Shown here piece after piece: positions 37,108 to 49,833 of a stretch of DNA of 64,000 nucleotides. A program made the position numbers and the translations under genes. A model generated the notes under the pieces. It did not search any database, was not told the DNA's origin, and worked only from the letters and a program-made list of their open reading frames with translations. Origin of the DNA: Progne subis subis (Eukaryota; Chordata; Aves; Passeriformes; Hirundinidae); contig JAKJHU010000034.1 in the NCBI GenBank assembly GCA_022316685.1, positions 1,426,001 to 1,490,000 on the forward strand, given 5' to 3'. The first letter of the stretch is position 1. Every line of letters starts with the position of its first letter.

Positions 37108-40100
37108 TTTAAAGGCTCTAAGGTGAGGTTTATAGAGGTACCAGCAGCAGAAGCTGAAAAAAAAAATCCAGTTTAGGCTGTTAACTCTAATATACCTGTA
37201 ATTCTTTCCTGTTTTGCAGCTGGGAAGCTGAATTTATGTATTAACCAATTATTTGTTATGTGGTACAGGAAATCAGGAATATGGTCCCTGATTTCCCAGG
37301 CAGCAAGGACATCAAACGTCCCAGGTTCATGCGGGCTGATGATTATTATACTTTCTTTTCTCCTTTGGGCCTCCCTTGGAGTTCTCAGTGATTCACTCAG
37401 GGAAGTGTTGTCTTTTCTTCCTACCAAAGGCTGATCAGTCCCTCCTGCTTTACAGATGTAATGTCCTTTGCATGTGACAGTCAGGTCGTTGCCTGCCTAG
37501 ATGTTAGATAAACTGTTATGTAAAAACTCTGAATCTGAAACTGGTGAGTAATATGGCAATTTTTTTGAGCAGCACCCAAACTCCAACTCCGTAAGACACT
37601 TGCCAAACAAAAACACCACAAGCATTTGTGTTGGAGCCTGGACTGTTTGATTAAAGCACTTATCTTCCTCTGAGGTCCAAATATATGCAACTCACGATTT
37701 TTTAGGTCTGTGCCATTAGGCACTCTGGTTAATTTTATTTTAATCACCCTAAGTAGCTCTTAATAGAGACTGTTACAGGAGCTTATCCTGTTTCTGGGGC
37801 AGGGTTCCTGACCCTGGCTGGAGCTGTGGCACTTACAGATAGGGCTGCAGTTCAAGTGCTTCTTGGAGAATTTCCCTAGTCAGCAAGTTAAGCCAGTTCT
37901 ATGGTCTTTCTGTTCTTGGGAAAATGACAGAGGATCCTCTCTATGGGAAGTGTGTGTCCCAAAAAGGGCCTCAGGACCTGTGGCCCAGAATGGCCGTTGT
38001 ATCTATTGAGAGCAGAGTCTACAGAGACACAGCAGAAGACCTTAAGTGGCACTTGTGGATAGTCACAGCTTTGCAGGAATTTGGAAGATGTGGGCTTTGC
38101 TGGACTTCAGTCTGATCTAAGCCTAGTGTAGCTCCACAGTGGGGAAGGAGCACAAAATACACACAAAGATCACTCGGGAGGAAGAATGGCCATAAGGACC
38201 TCAGAAATCCTGTCTCATCTATAGTAATAGTGATCCCTTAAAAATCACTAATTGGGAAATATGATTAGAACTTTATTTTAACCTCAGACTGATGTTAAGT
38301 GTGATTATCAGATAAAAAAACAAGCAGAAATAAAGAGTATATCATAGAGATAAAACTGATGTTACTGGCATATCCTCCACCTCCTAGCAGCTGTGCTTAG
38401 ACCTTTCTGAAGGCTGTTTATTGCCAATAGGTTTCTCATTCCATTACAGATTTGAGTGAAACTGTTAAAAAAGATCTTTGTAGCAACTTTATCATCAAAC
38501 TAGAATGTAGACATTTGAACATAAGCAAAAAAGAGACCAACACAACATATATTAAGCATAAACTGAAATGTGACATGCTGGTACCAATGTATTGTAGAAG
38601 TAACACAGTTCAATTCTGTCTTGCAGGAGAAATATAGCTGAACTTCGTTCTCCTTCCTTTTGTTACCTGCTGGCTGAAAATGGATTAAAAATTAAAGCAC
38701 TAAACACCTTACACAGTTTGAATAATTTTCCCAAGAAGCTTTACAAGCATACTTTCTGTGGAGTAAGCACAGCACTAAAGCTATCTTCTGATTGCTGGGA
38801 ACCAAGCCAGCAGTTCTCATGTAAAGATGAGTTTACTTGCTAACATTCCCAACACAGTAGCAGGACCAAGTTGTATATCCTGCTCACAGCTTTCTAATAA
38901 AGACATTTTTCTGTGGTTGATAAATAATGCAAAGGGAATAAAAATTTGGCTTTGAACTTTCCACGTGCTTAGGTTGTTTAGGCACAACATACATTTTGCA
39001 TATCCATTTGGAAGTTAAATTTGTCTGGGCCATCACAGAAATTAAATCACACATTTCCTAGGCAGGGGAGACCAGAGCAGGATAGAGAGACTTTGCTATT
39101 GAGCCTCTGCCTGATTTAGCAATATTAGTTACTAGGGTCTGATATTGGAGCATCTGTTGGGTTCCTGCCTGTTCCTCTGCTTGCTTTCTGTTGCACTGCC
39201 CTGGAGCAAGTTGATTATGGGAACAGCTATTTACAAGCTATGTGGCAAAATCAAGTTTTTGGTGAAGAAAACCCAAACATCAGGTAGGGTCCACTCATGT
39301 AAAATGAACATGTTGAAGCCTTACAGTTCACCCCTACTAGGACAGGTTAGGAGTGGTGTTGATTTCTAGGAAAAATATAAGTTATTTTTTTTCCTATGAC
39401 CCGTAGGCAAGCCATTGTTGCAATAGAATAATAAATCATAAAGTGTTTCATTATGTCTCAGTAGTTGACAATGAAACTTCTAACGCATAATATTTCTATG
39501 TTTAATAAAGAGATACTTTGCATTTCCTGATAATTCAGGACAATTTTAATAATTAATATGCATTGATGCATCATTTTCATATGTAAATTCAGTGTACATG
39601 ACAGTCTGAGCATCAGAAAAATAAAACTGGTAGCTTTTCTAGTTGTCAGTGAATGCTTTTGTCAAATGTGCTAAGTTAAAGTCCACAGAGCTCTGATTTC
39701 AATGAACAGGATTCATTTCAGACCACATCAGGAAAGAGCACCTGATTCTGATTGCTTTCCAAGAAGAAATGATATGGCAATCCATGATCTGATTACCAGA
39801 AGAGTCTTTCCAGAATTATAGCTACTTTTTGAACTAATTGAAATTTTGGGAGCACTCCAGTAAAGGTTTACCAGAAAAAAGTATTCTTTAAATTTGATGC
39901 TGTCTGAACCTTTGTGGAACATTGTATGCCACAACTGGAATGAAATAATATATATTTAAAGCTAAAACACATGAAAAAAAGAACATACAGAGATCCATTG
40001 TTTTAGGAAAAATAAATCCTTTTTCTAATCTTGCTTATTAAACTTAAAAATGGTATGTTAAAATCTAGCTTAAGATTGAAACAGTCCTAGAGATGAAGCT

Positions 40101-42961
40101 TTCACATTTTTTCTAATTATGCCTATAATACCCAGGTGGAAATTATGGGTTTGTCTTGCAAATGACATTATGGACTCACAAATTAAAATGAATATAAATG
40201 ACAAACAAAATAGCATTGAGAGTTAATGTTTCCTAACTGAATAAGTAATCCCATTTCAGAACACTGTTTAGTGGACAAATTTTTTTTTCCCTAATATTAT
40301 TTGTGAATTGGTGCATGCTCAGTACATACGTTTATGCAGCCATAGGAAGTTGAGAAATTATTGAACCCTGGTGTCCTACAGATTTGTAGGACATTCCCCC
40401 ATAACCTCCTCACCACGCAAGGTGATGTGCAGTAGCTGGTTGTCCAGACATTGTCAGGCAATGGCATAAAGGCTGAATTTTGCCAGCTTTGTACTGAGTG
40501 TGGGTGTTAGTTTGGATCTCCCTCCTTTAGCCAGGAGATCATTTTAATAAAACTTAATTAGCTTTTAGACCATTTGTAGTTGAAATGGTCAGCTCTGTCA
40601 GAACTACAGGGGGAGGGCTGAAAAGTGGGCATACAGTGCAATCGTATAAGCATTTTTTCTAGAAAAGGTAACTGAACTTACAAAGTAAAACCCACAGAAG
40701 TTAAGGGGAAAAAAAAAAAATAAGAAATTCAAATGTTACTTTAATGTGGTCTTCTTTTGCTTATGCAGTGTAATGTCATTTTTACTTAAACTCTCCTATC
40801 CTGGTTTTCTCATGAAGATGCCCTGTTCCCTTACCTGATGAACAATGGCTCCAAATTTTATTTATTCCTGTTGGTTTTTCCACTGTGCCTTAGAGGGTTC
40901 CTTCCCCAAAACAAAATCCTTCTCTTCTCAAGGCATCCACGAAAATTAGTGTTCTGTCTCCTCCAGAATTTCATGAGGTGCATGAGTCTTCAAAAATAAT
41001 CCCAGCTGCATAAGCATAAAACAGAGCCCTGGGAAAATCTCATTTGGCTCAAAAGCCCAGTTCTCCCTGACTTGAGCTGCAGTTGGGAATACTCCATGTT
41101 CACTAAAAATTGGATAAAGGAACTCAAATGCAGAACCCAGGAGAAATTAGGCAGCAATTGGAGCAAGCCTGACATGGCTTGCCAGCATCACACAAGGATG
41201 TAGAGACAGCTATCATTTCTCCTGGGCATCATACAGCTGCCTTAACCATTCTTTTAATTTGTCTCCATAGTCTTCTGCCTGTTTTGCTTCACCTTTTTCA
41301 AATTCTGTATTAAATACAATGACTGTTTTAGAGAGTTTGAGTCCTTTTCAGTGCTCTGATTTATACTGTGACAGGGTCCTTTGTAACCCATAATTAACTG
41401 GAAGTTATTTGCTGATGTCTCAGGAGGAGTGTGACTTGAGATACAGTGATATTATTGTGATATGGTTGTTGTGATGTAGTCAGTCTGTTTTAAGATCAGA
41501 AACATCCCAGTTATCTGCTTTGGAGTGCTGATTCAGGATGGACTCACTCTGCTGGGTTGCTGGTTTTGAAAAAGTTTTGACAGGCTGACTTTGTGCCAAA
41601 TAAATACAATTAATCAGTGCCTTAATGAAAGTGTAACATAAATTCTGTACCAGGCACAAGAATGTGATTGCAGGTTTACACTTTATCCACATTATAATTT
41701 TTACTTTTGACTGGTCTGATGGTACAGGGGTCTTATATTAAAGATCCATTCCCTAGCCAAGAGGAACATCGTTTCAGGGAGCACTCTACTGTCTTGCCCC
41801 ATAACACCATGATGAGTACGGATTGGAAATGAGAAAGTTCAAGAACTTATTTTTTGCAATGGGAATCTAATTACACATAACAGAAACTGAAATTTTTGAG
41901 AGGCTGATAAGGGAAAAGAAGAGCCCATCCAGAATTCATCTTTTGCTACAAATCTTGAAAGTGTAAAGCTTTGTAACAACAATGAAAAAAAAAAAAAAAA
42001 GTAAGTGCAGTTTAGTTAGAGAAAATGAAAGTGTTTCCTCCAAAAGTCTTTCTTGGAAATGGCTGAATTGTTTTAGCTGAAATGTTCTAAAGCAAACAGC
42101 ATGATGTTCCCCAGCATGGAAACTTGAAGTACAAGTGGTTGCTCTTTGGCAAAATTATAAGTAATTTAAAGCCTAAAAATAGAAAGTGACGTTCAGTACT
42201 AGACGAAGATGGCATCGTGACCTCTGCCCAGCTTACGCAGAAAACCAGCAAACACAACAGGGCTTCAAAGCAAATACAAGCTGTTTTGCAAATACTCTTA
42301 AAGTGATTCTTTCTTTGAGATTAGAGGGAGTATGAATCATCTATTTCTTACTAGAGATAGGGCCATCTGCCTGTTATAATGAATTTACATTTCTAATAGC
42401 CATCTTAGTTGACTTTGATAGCCAGCAAGTGAAATTTCTGAATTGTTACTGAAGGCAACCATGTGATTTATCAGTATAATTAAGCTTCAGATAAGCCACT
42501 TATTCTGCTTTTAATATTTTAATATTCATGTGCATATTCTTGTGACTAACTAGAGCTTAAAACATGAAAAACCATGTAGCAGTAATTCTGTGTGGGTAGA
42601 ATTTTTTGTCTGTAAGTCAAACACGTTGTGTCTTTTCTGAGAACTGCCCCTTTCATGCTTACATTGCAACAGCTAATACCTTGTTTGTGGCACGGACCTT
42701 TTGCAGGACCACCTCTCTGAGGCAGCCCTGATCTAACTGAAGACCTGCTGGACTGCAGGCTGTCAGTGTGACACTGGGAGGTGTGCTGCACTGTCACCTT
42801 CGCTCCGGTGAATTTACATCTCCAGCACTGTGGAGCTATTATTATCTTTGATATGGGTGGGGAAATTCACTTGAGAGGTGGTTATTTCTCTGAGGTCACG
42901 TAGCAAATGAGGATGTGTCTCACTCCTGTGTTCTTCCTGCAGAAACCTAATTTCTAAATGC

Positions 42962-43095
42962 CTTTTTTTTTTCTTTCCTATTTTCTTTCTTTCTTATTTT
43001 CTTTCTTCTTTTTTTTTTTCTTTTTTCTTTTTTCTTTTTTCTTTTTTTTTTTCTTTTTTCTTTTTTCTTTTTTCTTTTTTCTTTTTTCTTTTCCT
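42962..43095 (+). repeat. (TTTTTTC)n pyrimidine tract before the RASSF3 C1 exon
   Basis: An almost pure T/C tract of ~130 bp with many tandem TTTTTTC units. It ends 24 bp before the acceptor at 43119, so it doubles as an exceptionally long polypyrimidine tract. Confidence 0.95.
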
Positions 43096-43119
43096 GGTGT
43101 CTGTGTGTGGGTTTTTAAG

Positions 43120-43244
43120 ATTGCAGGTACACCTGCCATGCTCACTGCCGAGACCTGGTGCATCTGGGCTGCCGGCGGAATGGAAGATTAATGGACTGCC
43201 TCGCTCCGCATGACACCTTAGATTCATCTTACAGCGCCGGTCAG
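43120..43244 (+). CDS. RASSF3: RASSF3 exon 2: second half of C1 zinc finger
   Basis: Acceptor gtttttaag ends at 43119 after a ~130-bp T/C tract; donor gtaaga starts at 43245. The leftover G from the first exon plus AT gives Asp, then CRYTCHAHCRDLVHLGC. Joined to the first exon this gives C-x2-C-x10-C-x2-C-x4-H-x2-C-x7-C, the C1 pattern, with the same spacing as RASSF5 (CDLCGREVLRQALRC, then TNCKFTCH). The exon continues with a less conserved linker, MDCLAPHDTLDSSYSAGQ, and ends in phase 0. That phase is what I expect for joining the acidic DVEKEKETH-type exon of RASSF3. A second AG, 7 bases into the exon (ttgcag, 43121-43126), is out of frame. Confidence 0.82.
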
Positions 43245-43731
43245 GTAAGAGATCCCGTGCTCAGGTAATTAGTGCTTTCTCTTGTCAGCTCTGTCAGGAA
43301 GTGTGGTCTGCCTGCCTCATCTGGCTGCTCGGGAAGAATGTCTCACTTAGGTATGGCCAGCAAAGCTGCATTTGACACCCAGTGCTGTGATTTTACGGCA
43401 GAGCCGGGTCAGGGTGCAACTGGCCGCTGCCAGCTGGGTCACTCCTGCCCCAGTTAGTTTTCAGCTAAACTGAAAAGTAATCCAACAAAACAGTTGGTTT
43501 TGGCCACCATGGGGTCATTTACACCCAGTCATTAGAAACCTCGGAGATGTCAGCTGTGATAACATACAGACACTCCTGTTTTTATTTTTAGGGGGGAGGG
43601 AGGATGAAGAATTGTGGCAAGCTGTTTGTGTGTAAGTTCCTTTTTTCAAGCCTTTTATTTAAGCACCAAATACCCCCTTCATTAATGCAGGTCTGGTCTA
43701 AACTTAGCGTGTTACTTGTTTATTCAAACAA

Positions 43732-43765
43732 GTTTTGAATAAAGTAAGTAAGTTTTATTCAAAAC
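43732..43765. repeat. 12-bp perfect inverted repeat, 10-nt loop
   Basis: GTTTTGAATAAA (43732-43743) and its exact complement TTTATTCAAAAC (43754-43765). A third related piece, tttattcaaac, lies just upstream near 43719-43729. Confidence 0.9.
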
Positions 43766-45333
43766 ATAATTAGTGAAAACAAATTGGTATATGCATATCC
43801 ACAGTGGTCAGTTTAACTCTTCTACTATCTTTAGAACTCATGTTGAAGAAATGTCCTTACTGGGGGAGAGGGATAAAACCCAAACAATCCCAGACCCAGC
43901 TATCATTGGTCATGCTCATTTTATTCACTGTAAGAATTTATGCTGTTCACTGTAAGAATCAAGAGAGATTCGTAGAACAGTCAGATCTACCTACCCTGGG
44001 TTTCATTATCCACAGACCTGCCAAGCACAGGCTGCGCCATGCTACAAGCTACCTGCTGTAAAATTTGTGCCCACACAAAATACTTCTGTCTCCAAGAAGT
44101 GTCCTCTTCCCTTTCTTCTGCTCCACCGTAAGATGCATAAATGCATAAAACTAATGTTCTGACACACACCAGTTGTATGCCCTGTGTCACTTTTCCTACC
44201 CAAGGGATATCACTTGTTAGCAGATTTATGGGATAGGTTGTTTGGGTTGGTTTTGTTTGGTTTTGTTTGTTTTTCAATAATGTACAGATTAAACATATTT
44301 AAGTTAAGCATATTTTTGCATCTTACAAATAGTTATGATAAGGTCTTAAAAGACTACTTTCTTGTAAGGCAAGAAACTAGAATTCTTGGGTATTTTTTCT
44401 TGCAGTATTATCTGTTATATATAGTGGAGATCCTATAACTGCCCTCAGAAGCTGCCCAATTATGTACATGAAAGATTGCTCCACAAATATATTAACACAC
44501 TACAGCATATGATCCCTAAAACTCCCTTTCAGACAGCAACTTCCACTTTAAATTTTTCTTTCCTGAAATAAGTCTGGTCTAAGGAATCAAACAAATGACA
44601 CTTGTCTTCAAAGTCATTATTATTTTCCTATTTTAATTTATTAATTGTGGGATATACAGTCACAGGTGATTGTAGTCATAGCCCTATTAAAGGCAGATAC
44701 TAAACAATACTAAGGAGGGTAAGGGACTCCTCCTTGAGAATTGCAAAAATTTATTCTGAGCCAGCTCTGAAGCCCAGCAACAGAATCATTAACTAAAGAT
44801 GATGCACTGCCATTTCAGTGAAATAGTCTTATTTATACAAGTTAAGCAGGCTTAACTTAGTGGAAAAAACAGCAAGAAATATTAATGTATACTTGAGATA
44901 AAACCCAATGGTTACATTTCTCTGTGATCATACGTTATTCACCAGTGAATCAACCAAAAGAAGTATTTTCTCAGAGGATTCCAAATTTAAAAACAGTGCA
45001 GCACTTTTACTTTCTAGATTCCTGTTAAGCAAAAATCTTATAGAATACACATAAGGCCTAAAATCTAGCTGGGGAATATTTGTGATGGACAAAGTTAGAC
45101 TTTATCCTCAGTCCTTGCCAATAGACATGTCAGACAAATTCCAGGAAGCATTTTTATAATTTTATTTTTTTAGCAGGAAAATAAAAAGAAACTTGTTACA
45201 GACTTATGTCAAAATCAGTTTTTATGAAATAACAATTCTACTAAAAAGCAAAACAATCCAGATAAGTAAAACCAATATTTGGTCACACAAAGATTTGTAA
45301 TGACTTCTAGTGACTAGAGTGATTGTTTGGCAT

Positions 45334-45497
45334 AGTCCTGGAACAGGCTGCCCAGGGAAGGGTTCGTGAAGTCACCATCTGTGGAAGTGTTCAAAAAATG
45401 AATAGATGTGACTCTTCACAATATGGTTTAGTGGATTTAGTAGTATTTGGTGGAAGGTTGGAGAACTTTTCCAACCTTAATGATTCTATGATTCTAA
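45334..45497 (+). mobile_element. CR1 LINE 3' end, younger copy
   Basis: Starts gtcctggaacaggctgccca. It then follows the CR1 3' consensus (gtcaccatctgtggaagtgt, agatgtgactcttcacaata, ccttaatgattctatgattct) and ends in two copies of the CR1 tail octamer. It is 5'-truncated and less diverged than the other copies. Confidence 0.93.
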
Positions 45498-48400
45498 AAT
45501 TTCTGAGCACCCTTTGCTGAGCTTGTTGTGTGTCCTCCAAGTCATCGCTGAATTTCCTCTGCAAGCACATTTTATTTTGTAGACGAGAGGCTGCTCCAGC
45601 CACCTGAACTGTGACTGAAGACATAGTTTCTCTTGTGAGCTCCATGTGTCTTACTTGGGAAGAGTGAAAGGGAATATCCCAGATGCTGAAAGGCAGATTA
45701 GCAGGGCTGGAGGGGAGGAAATACATGGCAACACGGGTTTTGGAAGTGTGGGTGACTGTCAGCAAGAAAATACGATGGGAGCAGAGAGAGAAGGGCATTA
45801 AAAATAATTTTTACTCAAAAAGACACATACAGTTTGCCTGTGAGAGATCTAAAAAAGAGCTAGTGCTGTCCTGAGTATGAATCCTGGGCAAGGAAACTGT
45901 TTCTTGCTCTTTGAGCCTTACCGTTCTTAGGGGAGCCAAATTTCACATGCATTTGTTTGTGTGCAACAAGATGCCATCAGAGAAGTACTGTTTACTCCTA
46001 CTGATTTCCTTCCTTTCAGAAGAAGTCACACTTTGGCTGCTTGCAGTGGGTGACAGTGGTTGCTAATCTCTTTCCTCACTAGCTGTTTGGGTCGGTGTGT
46101 GCCTGACAACTGATACACGAAAGATGAGGATTCAAATGCTATTTTCAGCATCCAACATCCACTGGTTTTGAGGCAGCAGTCATTTACATGCAGAAAACCT
46201 GGAATGTTTCCTGTTGGGTCATTTTCTTTACGCACAGCTGTCCCGCATGCACAGTGCAGACGGAGCTACCATGGGAATCTGCAAGGTTTGAAATCGCTCC
46301 TTTCTCTGCTACTGACCTTCTCAGATCACTTTGTCTTTCTAGGACTTGTCTACTCTCATAGGTAAAAAAAAAAAAAAGAATTAGAATTTTAAAAATTAAT
46401 TTTAATATCTCTGAATGGGAACATTGTTGCAAAAGCTGGCACATGCTAAAATTTTCTGGGCTTTATCAGCCTTAAGGTGATTTTTAACTTTCTGTTTAAA
46501 GTCTGAACCCTCATCTCATGTACAAAACTGAACAGGTGTTTAGTATAAAATCGTGAAGGGGTCAGAGGACGGGAAAAAGACTGAACCTATCTTCTTTACA
46601 AAATTATTCTTGCATTCATATTCTGTGGGTGATGTCTAGTCTGCAGGGTTTTACTTAGATGCAAGACTGGGCTTTTGAAGAAAATCTTCCAATTGTCTTC
46701 ACTTCCCTTGTTTTGGTTGACATGAGGGAGTAGTCATAGGACACATAAAATCAGTTCCACTTCAGGTGAAAACTGAGCTGCTTCCTGAAGCCTGTGAGAA
46801 TAGGCACTTCAAGAGCCAACTGAACACATTCAGTCCACTGGATCAAAGCAGAGATTTTCTGAAATAGACATTATGAAGGGTTTATATTGAGGACTTTGGA
46901 TTCTCAGCACCACGTGCTGTCTTTTACAGAGCTGTATGTTGCACTTCATTATTCGCTAAAATAGGCATTAGATTCTTAGCACAGAACTTTCCCCAGTGAT
47001 GCCTGCTTTTGCTTTATCTATATCATGCCTTTGAAAATCACATGGCCTGCAAAACCAGTTATTTTGCATGAGATGTTCTAGTCAAATGCAGAGTTGCAAA
47101 GATCATACATGTATTTGGGAATGTCTCACCCATACAGTGAACATCAATTTAAATTGTGAGGAGATTTTGAAGGAATGCTCAAACTTTTTGGTATTTATGG
47201 AGAAGGATGACTTGGTAACAGGCCATAGTCCTGGGCTTTGTATCTTTTATTCCTCCTGTGATAACTGTTTTGTTCTGTAGTGCATTTTTTTTTATTTTTT
47301 ATTTTTTTTAAACACTAAAGCACAAATCATTATATTGGCACTCTTGTGCTGGTACAGGCTAGATCTTTTCTTGTAAAAGTTCCTTCACACAGGGAGATTA
47401 TTACTTTGTGATGATGGTAGACAATGCTTTGAATTCCAACTCTCATTTCAGATTGGTCAGGCGGTGTGAATATATCTCCTGCTTGATACAGGTGATACAA
47501 ACTGCACTTCATTCTGCTGCAGTGACCCGGTGGTGCCGCAAGTGCAGCAGAGCTTGGCGCCCAGCTGCAGTTCTGGTCCTGAATGCTTGTTCATGCCCAT
47601 TCACTTTTCCATGTTCCCCTTGCTCTTCCACTTTCAGTGGCATCAAGACTGCTGGTTTTGGACAATGCTCTTTTACAATGGGCCAGAAAAATGTTGTAAC
47701 TTCCAGTGTTTGTCCTTGCAAAGCCCAATCAGCTCTTCAGTTCTCAACACAGCTTGTGAACAGTGCTGTCATCACAACAGGGGCTGGTGTTATGATGTGG
47801 CTTGAACACCTTAAACTCCAAATAACCCTGTACAAATGTCTTGTTGAGCCATAGTTTGAGAATCTAAACTTAAGATTTCCCTTATGGGAAAGAGAAATTC
47901 CTTATGGGCTCTTAACTGCTGATTTTGCAAGGAGAGTCAACAGATTTCCAGTGGATTTCCCTCCTGTGCAATTCTGCCAGCAACTGGAGCACTTGGGTGC
48001 ACACAGGAGCAGTCAAATGGTCTCAGAACCTGGGATATGGTCACACAGCTTGACTTTGTTAACAAGCTGTTGGAGCTCAAAAGGCCTAATTTTTGAGCTT
48101 CGTTCTCTGAGTGTGTATCTATACACACATAAATATTTCATTATAAAAAGGTCTAGGAAATTCCATGATGAAGTTATTCTTAACAGATCACTAAGGCTGT
48201 GGGGTTAAATACTTGAAAACAAAATTCACGGTGTCAGACATACTGCAAGTGCCCAAAGGCACATATATATGGCTCAGGTGAAAATTGTGTGGCCCTAGAT
48301 GTTTCCCTCCTGAACAGACTTCCTACAGAGATTAAAGAGGAAATGATGTATATAGGTTCTCTGTGGTCTTGTAACAGAGCACTCAGAAACAGCTGGGGAA

Positions 48401-49781
48401 AGTTGCCAATCTCTTCCATGAGCAAGCAGAGTGGGATGAATAAAGCTCCTTTCCAGCAATCCTCTCCTCTGCTACGGCATTGCCAATTAATTGGCACAAC
48501 ACCTCTGGCTGACATGCCAAGGCCTTCTCAAAAGTCTAAGTATCAAAGCCATTTTGTGGATTTAGGTATTTTCCTGTTTTTCTATCATCCTAGATGAATC
48601 AAAAAGTTACAATTTTTATGCATAAGTCACAGATAGAATTTCTTTTCTTCTTCAAGTTGACAAGCCTTCCCAAAGAGGTCTCATTACACTCAAATTTTCT
48701 CAAAGACAGAGGGCACTCAGAGTTGAATTTTGTACAAGACGTGAGGCACTTGTAAAGTATAGAAAGAGATATAGGATGTTGCAATTGACTTGAATAACAA
48801 CACCCCCCAGATTGGTTCAAACCGCATGAATGGAGAAGGATGAGAGGATCTCACAGTGCTAATAGAGAAACTTCTGGACATGGAAGGGCACTGAGGTTGT
48901 CACCTAAATGTACCTGAAACTGCAAGTGGTTTCAGTTGCTTCCCTTAAAAGATATGGTAGTTGAACATTTCTTAAAAAATAACCCATGGAGAAAGTACTG
49001 ACAACACAGAGCAGAATATCATAATGTAGGTGTGTGCAGTTCTTGATTAATAATGAAAGCTACCTTTGAGCTATTGATTGCTTTCCTCTACTAACTCTTG
49101 GTAATGGTGTGTACCCTGTACAATGAGCATGGGATTTATGGCTTGCATATTTCAAATCTATGTCAAACCTGGTTATGCTTGGTAGTAGTTGAAAGGAAAA
49201 GAGGAAAACTGAGTTATGTTTATTTTGGCAGACAAAGCGAGATTTAAATTTTGACAGAAACTGCGAAAGCTTTCAAACCAAAACTGAAGCTGATTTCAGT
49301 TCGAATTCTGTATATTGCTTGGGTTACTGTTAGGGAAATATATTTGGCAAAAATAAGAGGCTTGATCAATTATATAAACTAGAAATTAGTTCCAAGCTTT
49401 CAAAAAATAATTTGAGAGTATCCGCAACTGTTCCTGGGGAGCTAGCCTTTGCAACCCTCCCTCACAGGAATATTATTGAAATGGGCTTTGCATAATACTC
49501 ACTTAAGGTCTTTAAATCATGAATGAATTGTAACACTTTATAAAGTGGAATTTTCTCTATCAGATATTTGGATTTCTTCAGCACAAGCATGAGGGAATAA
49601 ATATCTGATGGATTTTCTTGAGCAGACTGAACAAATGCTCAGGTTGATGGTGACTGAGGCAGTAGTTGAATATTGCAAGTAGGATAGATCCAAAAGACAC
49701 ATTTAAATGAGGAGAGGGTTTTAGAACTCAGAATAGACCTCAAATCCCAGCAAGTAAAGACTGGATGGGGCACGTGGTGAG

Positions 49782-49833
49782 GCGACTTGTAACATCATAC
49801 CATCAAAGCGACTTGTAACATCATACCATCAAA
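49782..49833. repeat. 26-bp perfect tandem duplication
   Basis: Two identical copies (49782-49807 and 49808-49833) of a 26-bp unit beginning gcgacttgtaacatc. No further copies adjoin it, so it is a recent simple duplication. Confidence 0.95.

Larger units (their letters stand above)
14361..43119 (+). other. RASSF3: RASSF3 long-isoform intron 1 (28.8 kb)
   Basis: The donor gtgagc at 14361 and acceptor tttttaag at 43119 define it. It contains the candidate exon at 27073, a probable LTR block (16840-17440), a possible decayed minus-strand frame (19428-20032), a small CpG cluster (22139-22290), two old CR1 fragments (30352-30600, 32427-32756), A-runs at 34249 and 37061, and simple repeats. Moderately GC-rich stretches near 24180-24660, 34920-35230 and 36750-37000 have no splice sites or motifs I can support. 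The rest is featureless AT-rich DNA. Confidence 0.7.

Noticed and set aside
42978..43227. Lys/Glu-rich minus-strand frames
   Set aside because: They are translations of the TTTTTTC microsatellite.
43127..43244. C1 exon starting at the ttgcag acceptor (43126)
   Set aside because: With the phase-1 upstream exon this frame meets TAA after about two dozen codons and loses the conserved cysteine. The 43119 acceptor restores the full C1 pattern.
47408..47854. 148-residue + frame
   Set aside because: No family motif, no splice context, and overlapping frames of similar length on both strands. Probably chance.
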